DNA from: Asterella californica
Lineage: Eukaryota > Streptophyta > Marchantiopsida > Marchantiales > Aytoniaceae
Direction of reading: 5' to 3'
NCBI GenBank assembly: GCA_036924285.1
Contig: JAYKYS010000009.1
Span: 4,898,001-4,962,000, forward strand
Length of the DNA: 64,000 bases
The notes under the pieces are model-generated. The model did no database searches. It was not told the origin of the DNA and saw only the letters and a program-made list of their open reading frames with translations. Below are positions 32,964-44,309 of this stretch, in pieces. Numbering within the stretch: the stretch's first letter is position 1; the number at the start of each line of letters is the position of its first letter. The translations under genes and the position numbers were made by a program.

Positions 32964-35900
32964 TCATTTCATAAGAATGGTGGTTCTTGCAATCATAGAT
33001 GTAACAACGTAAGGGTCCATGTTTGATGCCGGACGGCGATCCTCGAAGTAACCTGCAATGCAGCCACGGCAATTGGTCAGTCCATGAACCACAAACATTA
33101 TATATATATATAGATAGGGAGAGAGTTGATGTTCCAGCGACACGAGCAACGTAATCTTTGAGGTAAAGTGGCACTTCGCAGGGAGTGCGTGCCTCGCCGA
33201 GCTTGGGATCCGAGCTGCCACTGTTTAGCGACTAAGCTAGACGTCACGACGAGATGAAAGTTGTCGGCCCCCATCACCGAATCGGATACGGACAACTGAA
33301 ATGATGTGCGATCCATGGAAATTCCAAGAGAGGGGTTTCTCACGTACCCTTGCCATTCTTCTCGGTGTCCCGGCCGACACGAACGGAGGCACCGCGGTTT
33401 GCGACTCCCTGCATGCATGGGGATAGCACAGATGTGAGAATCGATCGAAGCTTCGGACGAGCTCCATATATATACGAAACGCCACCGGCCAACGGCGAGA
33501 ATCTGTCCAGACTTTACGGACCCCGACTGTGAGTCGGAGTTATAATGACTCGTGGTGTGCAATATGTAGAAAGATCATCCATGCTTATAAGCTCCGATCG
33601 AGGGCAAGAGTGTTATGATTCAGCTCAATACAGAAGATTCATGTGAACAGACAGGGAACGGCAGGAAAATATGCATGCATGTTGAAAGGCAACTGTTGGT
33701 CGTCAGTCTCAGAAATGAGAATATTTCCCTGCGAACCATTAGTTCGACACGATCGATCAGTAGTAAAAGAGTGAATGAATACCCATGAAAAATTGTTGAT
33801 AGAAGCAGTCTCGTGCTTCCCGGTCAAGCGGCGCTCATTGCCTTCACCATAAGCAGCAATATGCTCCTTGTGGTTCTTACCCAACTTCTCTATAGCCTTC
33901 TTGATTTCGGTGTACCCTCCCTCGTCCCTCATGGTCCTCGTACTGCCATCACCAACCCAGTCCCCGTCAGAAAACCCAAAACACATCTGCCAACAACATG
34001 CCAGACTTCATGGATCATTCCTTACAAGCTGGAGCTACGTATTCAAAGCAACCCATTAGCCTCAGAAGTATGGAAATTGAAATGCTACCCCCAACATTCT
34101 TTCGGCATGTCTCGAGGAAGAATGTCTCAAGACAGAAGCTCGAGCAAATAAACGACTCCAGTACGTATACAGACTCCACTGAAAGTCTGTTCAGCAGCAT
34201 GCATCATGCACTTGTAAGGGAAGATTTTACCTGTAGTTGGTGTGACATCCAGCACCGTTCCAGTCTCCCTGTAAAATCAAACAGGTCACGGCAATTGCTC
34301 CGAGCAAGTGAGCCAATTACAACTTTTACGGACTGACATATTTTAGTAGAACCAAACTCTTGTGGGGCGCAGCTAGTTGCGACGGTAAAGCCAGCAAATG
34401 AAAGCAAATGAAATGAAATGCGAACTTTCCACGACGAGAAGTGGTAGATGAAATGGGTGAAACGCACCTCGATAGGTTTTGGGTCAAGGGAAAGGACGAC
34501 TCCTGCAATTTCAGTGATCCTTTCCAGAATGTAACGGGCGGCCCAGAGTTGGTCTCCGGCAGAGATACCGACTGCGGGACCTACTTGAAACTCCCACTGT
34601 CATCACACATCAACGCCCGCTCGTCAGAAATTAATTGCTTCCTGATATTTACTGGATCGGTCGATGCTGTCTCTCTCTAAATTCATTCCTCGAGTTCCCT
34701 TATATCTAGCCGCTTCAAAAACTCGTCCTGAGCTTCGTCTGCCAAAATAATCAACACCCGTCTTCTCCTCCTCATGCACGTCATACTGACGATTAAAGGG
34801 TTACGGTAGTACATATATATGGATGTTGACTCTACTTACGTACCTGTCCTGGCATGACCTCCCCGTTAATTCCACCAATCTGGATCCCCGCGTACAAACA
34901 GGCCTTGTAGTGAGCATCGACGATGTCCCGGCCCCAGGCTTTGTCTGCCCCCGTTCCACAGTAGTAAGGTCCCTGAATGCATTACTCACTCGTCAAAGAA
35001 AGCCACAAGCTTGCAGCAGAGTACTAAGTTCAAATCAATCACGTACGAAATGAATGTCCAGAATTAGAATAACATATATATTCTTGCGCGATCGAGCTCT
35101 TGGATGTGATTGAGAAGTAGATAATCGACAGACCTGAGGTCCGGGATAACCATTCACGGGCCAGCCGATGGGCCACTTCACTTCCTTCTGGAGCAATGTG
35201 TACTCCTGCTCAATGCCATACCTGCGAAACGATATTTTCAATCGGACATTCCACGAGTCAGCATACTTGGAGCAATATATCTGAAGTTATGGACAGGACT
35301 AAGCTGACTGGCATTTGTCAGATGGACAAGTGAAATGTACTCTCCATCTACGTAATATACCATCCTCCTCCAGTATCCACACTTACTGATTCTCTCGTTC
35401 GTCTATGGGAACTCATACTGTAAGAAACCTGATGAAATTATATCCGAAGCGATTTCGCTTCTGCGTACCGAACCCAAACAAGGCAGAGTTCTAAAGAGTG
35501 TCAATGGCAGTCTGCTGACCATGTCTCCTCCTTGACCACGTCGGGATGCTTGAAAGTCTCAGCTGCAGCAGCACGCTTGTTTGTGGGAATAGGTACACCT
35601 GCTGGGGTGTAACAGTCGCAGATGACCTGCATGCACATATCGTCAGCGCCGTCATTGATCAATCACCGACTTGAATTCATGCAGTTCCCCTCGCAACGGT
35701 CAGGGCAAGTTAAACGAGTACGGTGAATGTAATCCTGATCCATATCCTATTCGGCCGTAAAACTGGGAGCAAGCTGATACTAGAAACAAACGCGAGCCCT
35801 TAGTATGGATGTTATGCTCTCGAGCAAAACAAGCTGGAAATTAAGCCAGCTCGTACCAAAATGTTGTTTCCCCGGCGGAAAGGATCCCTGAATATAGCCT

Positions 35901-36748
35901 GGGGGCTGCACACATGCCAACGTTGGAAGAGCGAGCATTCATCAACACCTATACCACCAACGTAAAAAGATGCGGAATATGATCATAGGAAATGGAGACA
36001 GGAAAGTTGCACCGCAGAATTCGGAAGATTATATTAAGTAAATGGATTGATAACTAGTGCAGAATACGGTTTGGTTGCGCACTATAGAATGACTTCGCTG
36101 TCCTTCCCTGGCGCTTGACCGGTGCTGGATCCGTCGTAGTTCCACTGGGGCAATGCACTGGGGCTTGTCACAGGTCCAGGTAGAGTCTGAACATCAAAAC
36201 ACAACGCACAAAATTAGTAACCGAAGCTGATACAATTCCCCGTGCATCATACATGTATCAGAACCTCTATACGTGAGAAGAATCCTCTGTACTTACTGAA
36301 CTCTGCAGCTGAACTTTTTCCTAAGAAGATTCTGACCCAACAAAACCATTAAAGCTGGACTGGAGTAATTCGATACGTGATTATAGTTAAGCCTTGAACT
36401 ATGCGTGCAAGGAAGGAAATCGTGCTTACCCGAGCCTTGCTACGGATATCAATACCTGATCCACCGATCCTGCAGTAGAAACAGTATATCAGTCATGTTA
36501 ACCATCAACTATAATCTGCTGGAAAAAGCTTCGCACTTAAGAAAATGTTTCGGATTAAACATGATGATTCCGAGGAAACTGCAGCTGCCTGCCTGCATTT
36601 TGTTTCCAGAACAAGCGGACTTGAGAACGGTAGCTACGAAACACAGACTTTCGAGTCCAGGTCCAAAGGGCTACCAGATATACTCAGCGATGATGCTGTC
36701 GGTGACATCTTCGAGTTTCAGGTTGACCAAATCACTGAGAGTCGACAT
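32964..36748 (-). CDS. GLN1: Cytosolic glutamine synthetase (GS1 type), 12 exons
   Basis: Glutamine synthetase joins ammonium to glutamate using ATP and is the main entry point of nitrogen assimilation. Exons in sense order: 36748-36675, 36469-36430, 36186-36083, 35905-35857, 35626-35520, 35221-35134, 34972-34844, 34596-34468, 34268-34231, 33942-33783, 33408-33348, 33052-32964. All have GT-AG introns and compatible phases, summing to 1068 nt (355 aa plus stop), the usual GS1 length. Landmarks are [64 protein letters not shown] and [14 protein letters not shown]. The N-terminus [14 protein letters not shown] matches the cytosolic form with no transit peptide, although an upstream in-frame ATG at 36889 would add 47 residues. 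The C-terminus ends TTILMK where most plants have TTILWKP, and SINNFSW replaces DINTFLW. Both changes are conservative in place and do not touch catalytic residues. Confidence 0.96.
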
Positions 36749-39200
36749 GTTTGTAGGCTGGCCTGGTCTAGAGATCGGTATCGATCGTTCGATGGACTTC
36801 TCGCAAGGAAAGAAGTGGCATACACTACTTCTATACCCCGGGGTGTCAACTCCGGATCCCTGCTGTCTCAGCTCAGCTTCGTGGACCACGGAAGATGTTT
36901 GGCGACTCTGAGCTTATGAAGGCTTCGGTCTGTTCGTCAACTCGTCCCACTGGAGCCGTTCAGCCGGGCCCTGGAAGAATCCGAGACTCTTGGTGGGGAC
37001 CGCCAGTTGTAAAGTGAGGGCTGTTCCTAAGTAATCAACGTAAGCTTACGTAAGTGATGATCAGTTAGGACCATCGACGTTTCTTGCGGCGCAAACCCCA
37101 ACCCGTACTTCCAGCCCTACACAGCTCGTTAGTCCTCTGCACAGTGAACTGAAAGCCATCGAATGTCTCCTTTCGTCCTTGCATGCAGTCCCCTGAACCA
37201 CTCTTGCAGATTGACGGGCATTACTTTTCAGGTCTCCCTTACTTTACTTGTTTAAAGTTATCAAGTTCGAGAGGAAAGGAATTTGTTTTACGAAATTGTC
37301 CGTTTATATCACAACCTTCATGCTACCATGTACACTATTAAAACCTTCGAACTTCATCGTAGAAGTTCTAAAACTGAACACGTAGTGAAACGATTCGAAC
37401 TAAATTCCATTCACGGAAATAATTTTATGCGGCACAAAACTATTGGAGTTTAAGGTTATGGTACCTTATGGTTTTGTTACTAGTTTCATCCCATGATTTA
37501 ATATTCCCCCCTTTATTTTCATAGGAGAGTTAGCATTTCAGTTTAACTTCCTCCGCTTTTGAGAAGAACTGCAACTTTGAACGTCAACAAGCAAGACTGT
37601 CTAGATCTTGAACCTCAATTCTCATGCTTTTCTTTCTACTTGAGTGGAAAGGGAATCGAAGTATTTTCTAGGGTGGTCTCCACTAGAAAGAGTTGAGCTG
37701 GTCTGGAACCAGCTTTGGAGTCTATAGTAAAACTTTATACCATAGACTCCAAATTGCTGTCATCGGTTCGACCCGTTACTATTACTGGTTCAGCCAAGGA
37801 ACACTACTTAACAATTGAACTCTAATTACACTTTAACTACGGGTAACATTTACCGGGCTCTCTATCCGTAATCTAACTACAGTTGTTTCAAACTGAAACA
37901 TTTTTACTCTAGGTCCATGTAAGCCCAACTCTTTCTAAAGAGAGTCATCCCAGTAAAACCTCGGGTGCCGTTTTTGTAACAGTGTGTTCAACTTTCACGG
38001 CACCAAGTTACCAACTCAATTGCCTATTTATCATTAATCATCTGTCAGATTCAGTGAAGTGCAGGACCTCCCTAGTTGCGTCCGTGCGTTTGTCTGTACG
38101 TTTATCAGACATGCGGTCCTTTAGATATGCGGCAGTAGGTAAAAGGAAGTGAAGATATCTTGACCGAAGGTGGTCCCACACCTTCCTCGATTATCTGCAC
38201 ACTCTGTCACTGAAACATATTTCATAGAATAAAATTCAATAAATACACGATACACAAAGAACCAAGAAGAATAAATAGGATCCATACATTCATTCAAACG
38301 TACAAGAGGAACAATGCACCAAAGAATATTAGTATCATGGGAGAAATCAAAGTTCTTAAATAATATGAATTTTAAAAACTAGTTACTACTATTATTAATA
38401 GTGAACTTGTGCTTTGATGCAAATACTGGAAGTCTTAGAGCTATTCAGATGTTTGTGAACTTTGAATGCCAGAGGATGATTAATGCTCGTTCTTTTGGAG
38501 TGCCATCGAAAAGAATGATCTACTGAACATAAGATGTTGATACTGATAGTACAGACTTATTTATTATTGACACTAGACATTCATATGTTGTATGATGTGT
38601 AGCACTGTTACATGTTTCCGAGATAGTGATGTCATTTTTGCAAGGATATTACTTCTTATTCCATTTGACCGGAAGCAAAAGAAACTATCAGAGAAAGAAC
38701 TCATTCTTTGATAATTATTGTTGTTCTCGTACTTGTCTTAGATTGAGTTGTTACTTGTGAAAAAAGAGATTTCATTTAGGAATCTAGAGTTGGTGACGTC
38801 GAAAGACTAACGATCATTAAAGAATGAAAATCTCCACGTATCAATTGGTAACGTGAGGTGGACTAGCTTGTCAATAAGTGTGGATTACCTCGAAATATAA
38901 TAAAAATATAATAAACATATGCTAAAATTGCTTCTCAAATAAAGTGATAGACTATCCTTATCTCTTCATGAATCATAACAAGTATATGAGAGACCTATGC
39001 AAATGACGATAAGGTAAAGGAGCCCCAGAGAGATAGAATGTGGAAGTAAACTCAATGAAATTCTTGCAATGATATTGGGAAAACCAAATATAAAGACTAA
39101 TGTATAGACGTAAATTCTATTACGAGACAGAAACAAAGGTAAACCTCCAGAAGGATCGAGGCTTATTAAAACTTCTCAAGATGGTAAAAGAGTGTAAAAC
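36749..39200. other. Gene-free interval upstream of glutamine synthetase
   Basis: The first few hundred bases should hold the GS1 promoter and leader. Beyond about 37.2 kb the sequence is AT-rich with no coding signal. A 12-bp perfect inverted repeat (TTTGGAGTCTAT / ATAGACTCCAAA) occurs at 37714-37753. Confidence 0.5.
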
Positions 39201-39253
39201 TTTAGAGAGTTATATCTAGAGATGAGAAACTCAAGGAGAGAAAATGCAAAACG

Positions 39254-39293
39254 AGTACTAAATGCAACTTGAACAAGAGTTGCATTTAGTACT
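39254..39293. repeat. Perfect 16-bp hairpin, possible fifth module copy
   Basis: AGTACTAAATGCAACT (39254-39269) and its exact inverse (39278-39293) are separated by eight bases. The preceding GGAGAGAAAATGCAAAAC resembles the spacer of the paired-hairpin modules, so this may be a diverged member. Confidence 0.6.
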
Positions 39294-40749
39294 TATATTA
39301 GAGGAGAAAGACGGTAAACGCCTGTTAATGTCCTCGTCACATACCTCCTTTTTCCTTTATGGGTGTACTTCTATATCATGCACGATAATTACCATTTTTT
39401 AAAATTTAAAATTTAACATTTTATAGTTTTTGAAGAATTTCAAGAAAGTGTATTATTGTATATTTGTTATCTTCATAAATATCAATATTGGAATATATTA
39501 CTTCATATATCTTCAAATATGATAACAGTAAATTATTAGAAAAGCTTAAAACATCAAGAGGAAATATGTCAAAATTGAGTTTATATGTCGTTTCTTTATC
39601 TCACATGTAACTTGATTTTCTTGCTAATGATAATTGTATTTCAATTATTACATCTCATCCTAATCTTCAAGCACTATGTTATCCCATTGGCTTTATATAT
39701 CTTCATGAAAAAAGTTAGATTTCAATTGAATCTTATACAGTAATATTTAAATATTGTTATAATAATGGTCCGAACCTCATTTGTTATAATAGTTAATTAT
39801 TTCTAATATTCTATAAACATTTTTTTAGAGGCTTTGGTAGATCGCACATAGTTATGGGCTACATCCATATTGACCACCCGTGCATACTACTACATGTGTT
39901 TTCAAAGTTTCGTAATCTGCAACATGACAATGGACACCAACACAGTTTCTCACAAACAAAATTGCAACGGCTCTGCATCTCGTTCCACAACTGGACTGTG
40001 GGTCGAATTCCACTCTAGAAGCACGGTCAAACATGCAATCGCAGCGTGAGAAGCCGCAGGGAGAGTGACAGTCTAGTCACTTTTCAAAACAGTTTCCTGT
40101 CGTCACGAGCCAGACAATGAGGATGAAGACAAGGACACGCGTCAGACCAAGACAAAGCAATTAGTCAAAAAACGCGAAAATGGAATGTGGGAGAGAACCC
40201 AGGGAAACACGAGATATGCTTGTCGAATCTGGAGATATTGTTGGTATGCATATGCGTAGCTAACCGTCGATGGTTACCTGTAATTTGCCGGTGGTTTGTT
40301 ACAGGTGACGGGTATTTGTGTTAACTTAGCGGGGTTTTTTAGCCGTCGATGTTGCTGACGTTGTTGTTGTGAGAGAGGACAAAAGCCGGAAGGCAATGTG
40401 AGACTTTCCTTGTCGTTGTGTATAGGAAAGAAATATTCAGTTTAAAGATTAGGTATCTTTATAAATATGGCTGGTAACCCTGGTAACCGGAGGACAAATA
40501 TGCATGCTGGATGAACTCCGGGAATTTTTGTTCGCTTCATGTTACTGGTAATATATACATGTGTTAAGTAAAAAACATATATTAAGTAAATTTAAAGAAT
40601 TAAATTATTTTTATAAAGATTATTTGTTACTCATGTTTGAAAAGACGGAGAGAATAGAGAATAACCCATAAGTCTCGACCCGAGTGCCGCGCTTCAGAAG
40701 ATATAAAACTGAGATTTTATAATCGTTTATACATTAACATATACTGAAG

Positions 40750-40856
40750 TTTAATTTAATACCTAACCCTTCTTGCCGGAAAGGTTAGATACTAAAATAA
40801 CCACCTGTATATTTACCTAATATATATTTTCGATAGAGGAGGTGAATATGCAGGTG
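40750..40856 (-). repeat. Paired-hairpin module, copy 2 (inverted)
   Basis: This is the reverse-oriented equivalent of the 30.3-kb module. A stem closes around CCCTTC-TTGC-CGGAAAGG, next to a second stem ending GAGGAGGTGAATATGCAGG. A partial direct-oriented piece (GGAGGACAAATATGCATGC) lies about 250 bp to its left at 40490-40508. Confidence 0.7.
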
Positions 40857-40966
40857 CTCTGATAACTTCACTAGATGTAACCTGGGTAACCAGAGTTCTT
40901 TATTTTGCGGGTGGACTGTTTGGGAATAAAGAGTCTAAACATTATATCCAAAATACTTTTGCTGAT

Positions 40967-41101
40967 AGAATTTACCTATGAGAATCAAGTGTTTTAGATA
41001 AGGATTTAAATCAGATCTCTTCCATAGCTTTATAGAATTTGCTTATGAGAATAAGATTTTTTAAATAAGGATTTAAATCCAAGCTCTCCCATAGCTTTAT
41101 A
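40967..41101 (+). repeat. Two-copy tandem duplication of about 67 bp
   Basis: Both units start AGAATTT and contain TAAGGATTTAAATC and end CCATAGCTTTAT. The second unit starts at 41034. They differ at several positions. Confidence 0.8.
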
Positions 41102-41689
41102 TTGCATAATTTATTTCACAACTAATTATCCAACCTCTAACATAGTTCCAACACATTTTCTTAAATATAGTTGAATAACAGTTTAATAGTTGAACTTTAA
41201 AATAGAAGTTCTCAAGCTTAATACAATACATATTCAGTCAGAATTTGCAGTCTTAAGTAAAATGTTCTGATAAAACGATCACTTGTAAAATATACATTTT
41301 GACTTTTTGCTTTTAAATTTCTAACATCTTGCATAATAATTTTAGTACTAGATTTTTACAAGGTCATTCAATCAAAAATTTATATAGATGTCAACATTTT
41401 GTCAGCAAAGCTTAGAGAATAACCCAAGTCAGCAAATTATACAGATTTTATGATGTGGTTTCACTTGTGATGATGATAATCTATCATAGATGGAAAATTT
41501 TACATTCTGATAGAATTATTTATTCTCACAAGAGTATAAGTATGCAACCTATATGTTTTATCTAGTATCGAGATACGACTGTATATCTAGACTAGGTCTT
41601 TTCTTTGGATACATCTTATGATAAAGATAAAAGATAAAATTTTTATCATGTCCATTTTATCTCTTAAGGGGGATCGGACTGTCTTTTGT

Positions 41690-41815
41690 GGGTAACCACA
41701 GCGTACGCGTACCAGATTCACACGACAGCGACTTTTAACACCTCCAACCGAGAGCAAGAGGGTTTGAACCTCAGACTTTTCGCTTAGAGGCCTGAGATGC
41801 ATAGCTAAAAGTCAA
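41690..41815 (-). other. Probable tRNA-derived SINE fragment
   Basis: On the minus strand GGTTCAAACCC is a good polymerase III B-box, preceded by TAGCTATGCATCTCAGG, which could be a worn A-box. The fragment is locally GC-rich inside very AT-rich DNA. I cannot define its ends. Confidence 0.4.
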
Positions 41816-41819
41816 TTGT

Positions 41820-43655
41820 GAATAACGGGAAGAAGAGAGGTTTTTCTATATCTTTTAGTATATTTAGTTTACTAAATGACCAATAGAGAAAAACTTTAGC
41901 CTGGGATAAGCTTTTAATGTATTCAATTTATTAGATGACTGAAGGGAAAAATATTTAGACTGAAATAAATCCTAGATGCATAGCCCCACAATTACATAGC
42001 AAGCGAATCACCTTGATAGACTTGAGCGAAAATCACCTAGCGAGAACCACTACCTATCCTACCACAATAGCCTCTATAAGCTAAATATCGACTGGTGTGA
42101 AAAGACCCTAAGGAGAACACAAAAGGGCTCTGGTTGGTCTGACGGTCCTCCTGTTTGTCTCTTTTCATATTAATAAAACATCAGACTTACAGCCGTCTTT
42201 CAAAAAAAGAAAAAGAAGAAAAGAGAGAGAAAATAGTGAAGAAAGCTTGTTCGCCTCAACTTCAGTGTGGAAGTACAAAAAGTTATATGCAATTTATCTC
42301 AAAACATACCAAGACTGTAGAATATATATAGAATGGTGAGATACCAAGAGTAGGGCTGAGCAGAAAATTGCGACGCTATGTACTTTGTACAGCAGAGATA
42401 ATAAACATAGTGAGTGACAGGGGAATAAATACTGAAAATGCACGGGAAATTAAAAGTAAAAAACTACGACTTTTATCATTTGCTAAATTCTTTCTAAATC
42501 GAGAGGTAGCTATGCAAATGAAGAGCAAAAGTTAAAAGGAGCGCTATTCTCTATCTACTGAAGAGAAGATCTGAGCTCCATGAAGAGATGTAAAGAGAAA
42601 TCTGCTAAGGGGATCTTGGACCATCTGTTTACTCTAGACTTTAAGACATTTGCTCGACGAAAGCAAGAAACCGCTAAAGTTTGTATGATGGAAGTATAGA
42701 ATGCTAGAAGATGAGTCAACAAGTAACTTGCAGGTAGAGTCTAGGTGATCAGTCACTCACCCTCTAGTAATAACTCATGTGCAACTTAATGAAGATATAA
42801 AACATACTCAAAGAATTTGAACTGTAATTTTATAATAGAATATTAAAGGTAAACCATGGAACGTTAAAGATGTAAAATTATCAGTTACTAACTTACACTC
42901 AAGAGCTTAAACTTCATCTTGATTATGTAGAAAGGAGAGAAAACTATCTTTCTTTCTAGTTATATATATAAAATCATAAATAAATATCTCAATGTGTATA
43001 ATACAATCGTGTGTAAAATAAAATCGTATTTGCTAAAATTGTACACTTGATAGATAATCATCCAGAATTTCGTGAATGTAATAAATACGAATTAAACTTT
43101 TCAGCTTTTATACCTTTAATCATCGCTCCAATTACAGTTACTGTAGTACCCTTCTTCTACACAACTGTTGCGTGGTGTTGCATTGTGGGTGGGCTCTCGT
43201 CCCCAGGTGAAGATCTGGGGTGGATAGGCTCATACGGGACCTTGAGCAGCCTTGAACGGGCGGATAAGGTTGTGATTCCAGCATTGTGCGTATATCAGGG
43301 CCGTCTATTTATTTATTTATATTTATTGAAATTGCGTTGAGAATTTTGGTATGATCGATGCGCGAACAGAACAGGGAGCAGATCAGATGAAGTTGACGTC
43401 ATCGGACGGTCATCCCACACTTGCATGCGAATAATACTGGCGCTGATTTGGTTAGTCCCCCACTTTCCTCCCCGAGAAGATGTTTCTTTACCGAATACCA
43501 TCCAGAATCCAGATTCTGTTGAAAAGTACGACAGGAGGAGAATGAGAATCAGAGAGGACAAGAAGCAGAGAAGCTCTATTTAGGAACAGTCTTCTCGATC
43601 AGAAGGTGTTTGCATTTTGAATCTACTCCACCCTTTCTCTATCTGATAGTGTAGA
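41820..43655. other. AT-rich gene-free interval
   Basis: No gene is recognised. The segment 42110-42230 (AATAAAACATCAG, then CAAAAAAAGAAAAAG) resembles the 3' end of a retroposed sequence with a short A-rich tail, but no coding part is visible upstream. Confidence 0.45.
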
Positions 43656-43672
43656 TGTGAGAACTCGAAACC

Positions 43673-43999
43673 GTGTACTGTGTCTACCTACTTCTCGGAA
43701 TTGTGCTCTTTCTTTCCATTTCCTTCCTCGAGGGGAAAACACGTTCAAACACATGCTTGGGATTCTGTGGACAGACACCGAAAGAGACAGACTGGAACCA
43801 AATAGCCATCTGCTCCGACTTGCAATTTTATTTTCTCTCCGAGGGTTTCATGGAGAATTCGAATCTTCGACACGAACCTCCCTCGTACGTGGTTAGAGTG
43901 GGACACTGTAGACCCCATGTCGAGACGCGGTCCAGGGGTCGACTGCTGAGATTCCTTCTACCCCGGATTATTATAACCAGCGACAGATCGTTGCACTGA
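43673..43999 (+). CDS. Unrecognised small ORF with a signal-peptide-like start
   Basis: This 108-aa reading frame starts with a hydrophobic stretch (YLLLGIVLFLSISFL) that looks like a signal peptide, followed by TCLGFCGQ and ICSDLQ with cysteines. It could be the first exon of a secreted or receptor-type protein, continuing through an intron after about 43860, but I do not recognise the family and found no following exons. Chance cannot be excluded. Confidence 0.25.
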   Translation: MYCVYLLLGIVLFLSISFLEGKTRSNTCLGFCGQTPKETDWNQIAICSDLQFYFLSEGFMENSNLRHEPPSYVVRVGHCRPHVETRSRGRLLRFLLPRIIITSDRSLH

Positions 44000-44309
44000 G
44001 AACTTGTCGCTTCACCGTACAAATCTTCTCGAGAGAAAGTGTCGTTTCCACGCGATCTTGTCCTCATGCTTCAGTCCATTTCGAGAATACCCTTTACTGA
44101 GCGTGAGATGTCAGAGTTGTTATACAAGAGGAAGGTTCAATACACATTCGAGAACTTCACGTTATCATCGAGTTAGTATATTAACGCGGTGTCAACGTAG
44201 AGGAGCGTTGAAACGTGTTCAATGGGAAGTGTGTAGGAGTGAGAAACGCTTTACGATTTGTTATGCAACATTGTCTTCACTAGAGATCAAGGCCCTAAGT
44301 AAGTAAGGC

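Noticed and set aside
33783..34268. Apparent loss of the AHTNY-type residues from glutamine synthetase (GDWVGDG in the frame upstream of 33942)
   Set aside because: The [12 protein letters not shown] segment is a separate 38-nt exon at 34268-34231 with proper splice sites. The GDWVGDG reading is intron sequence that resembles it by chance.
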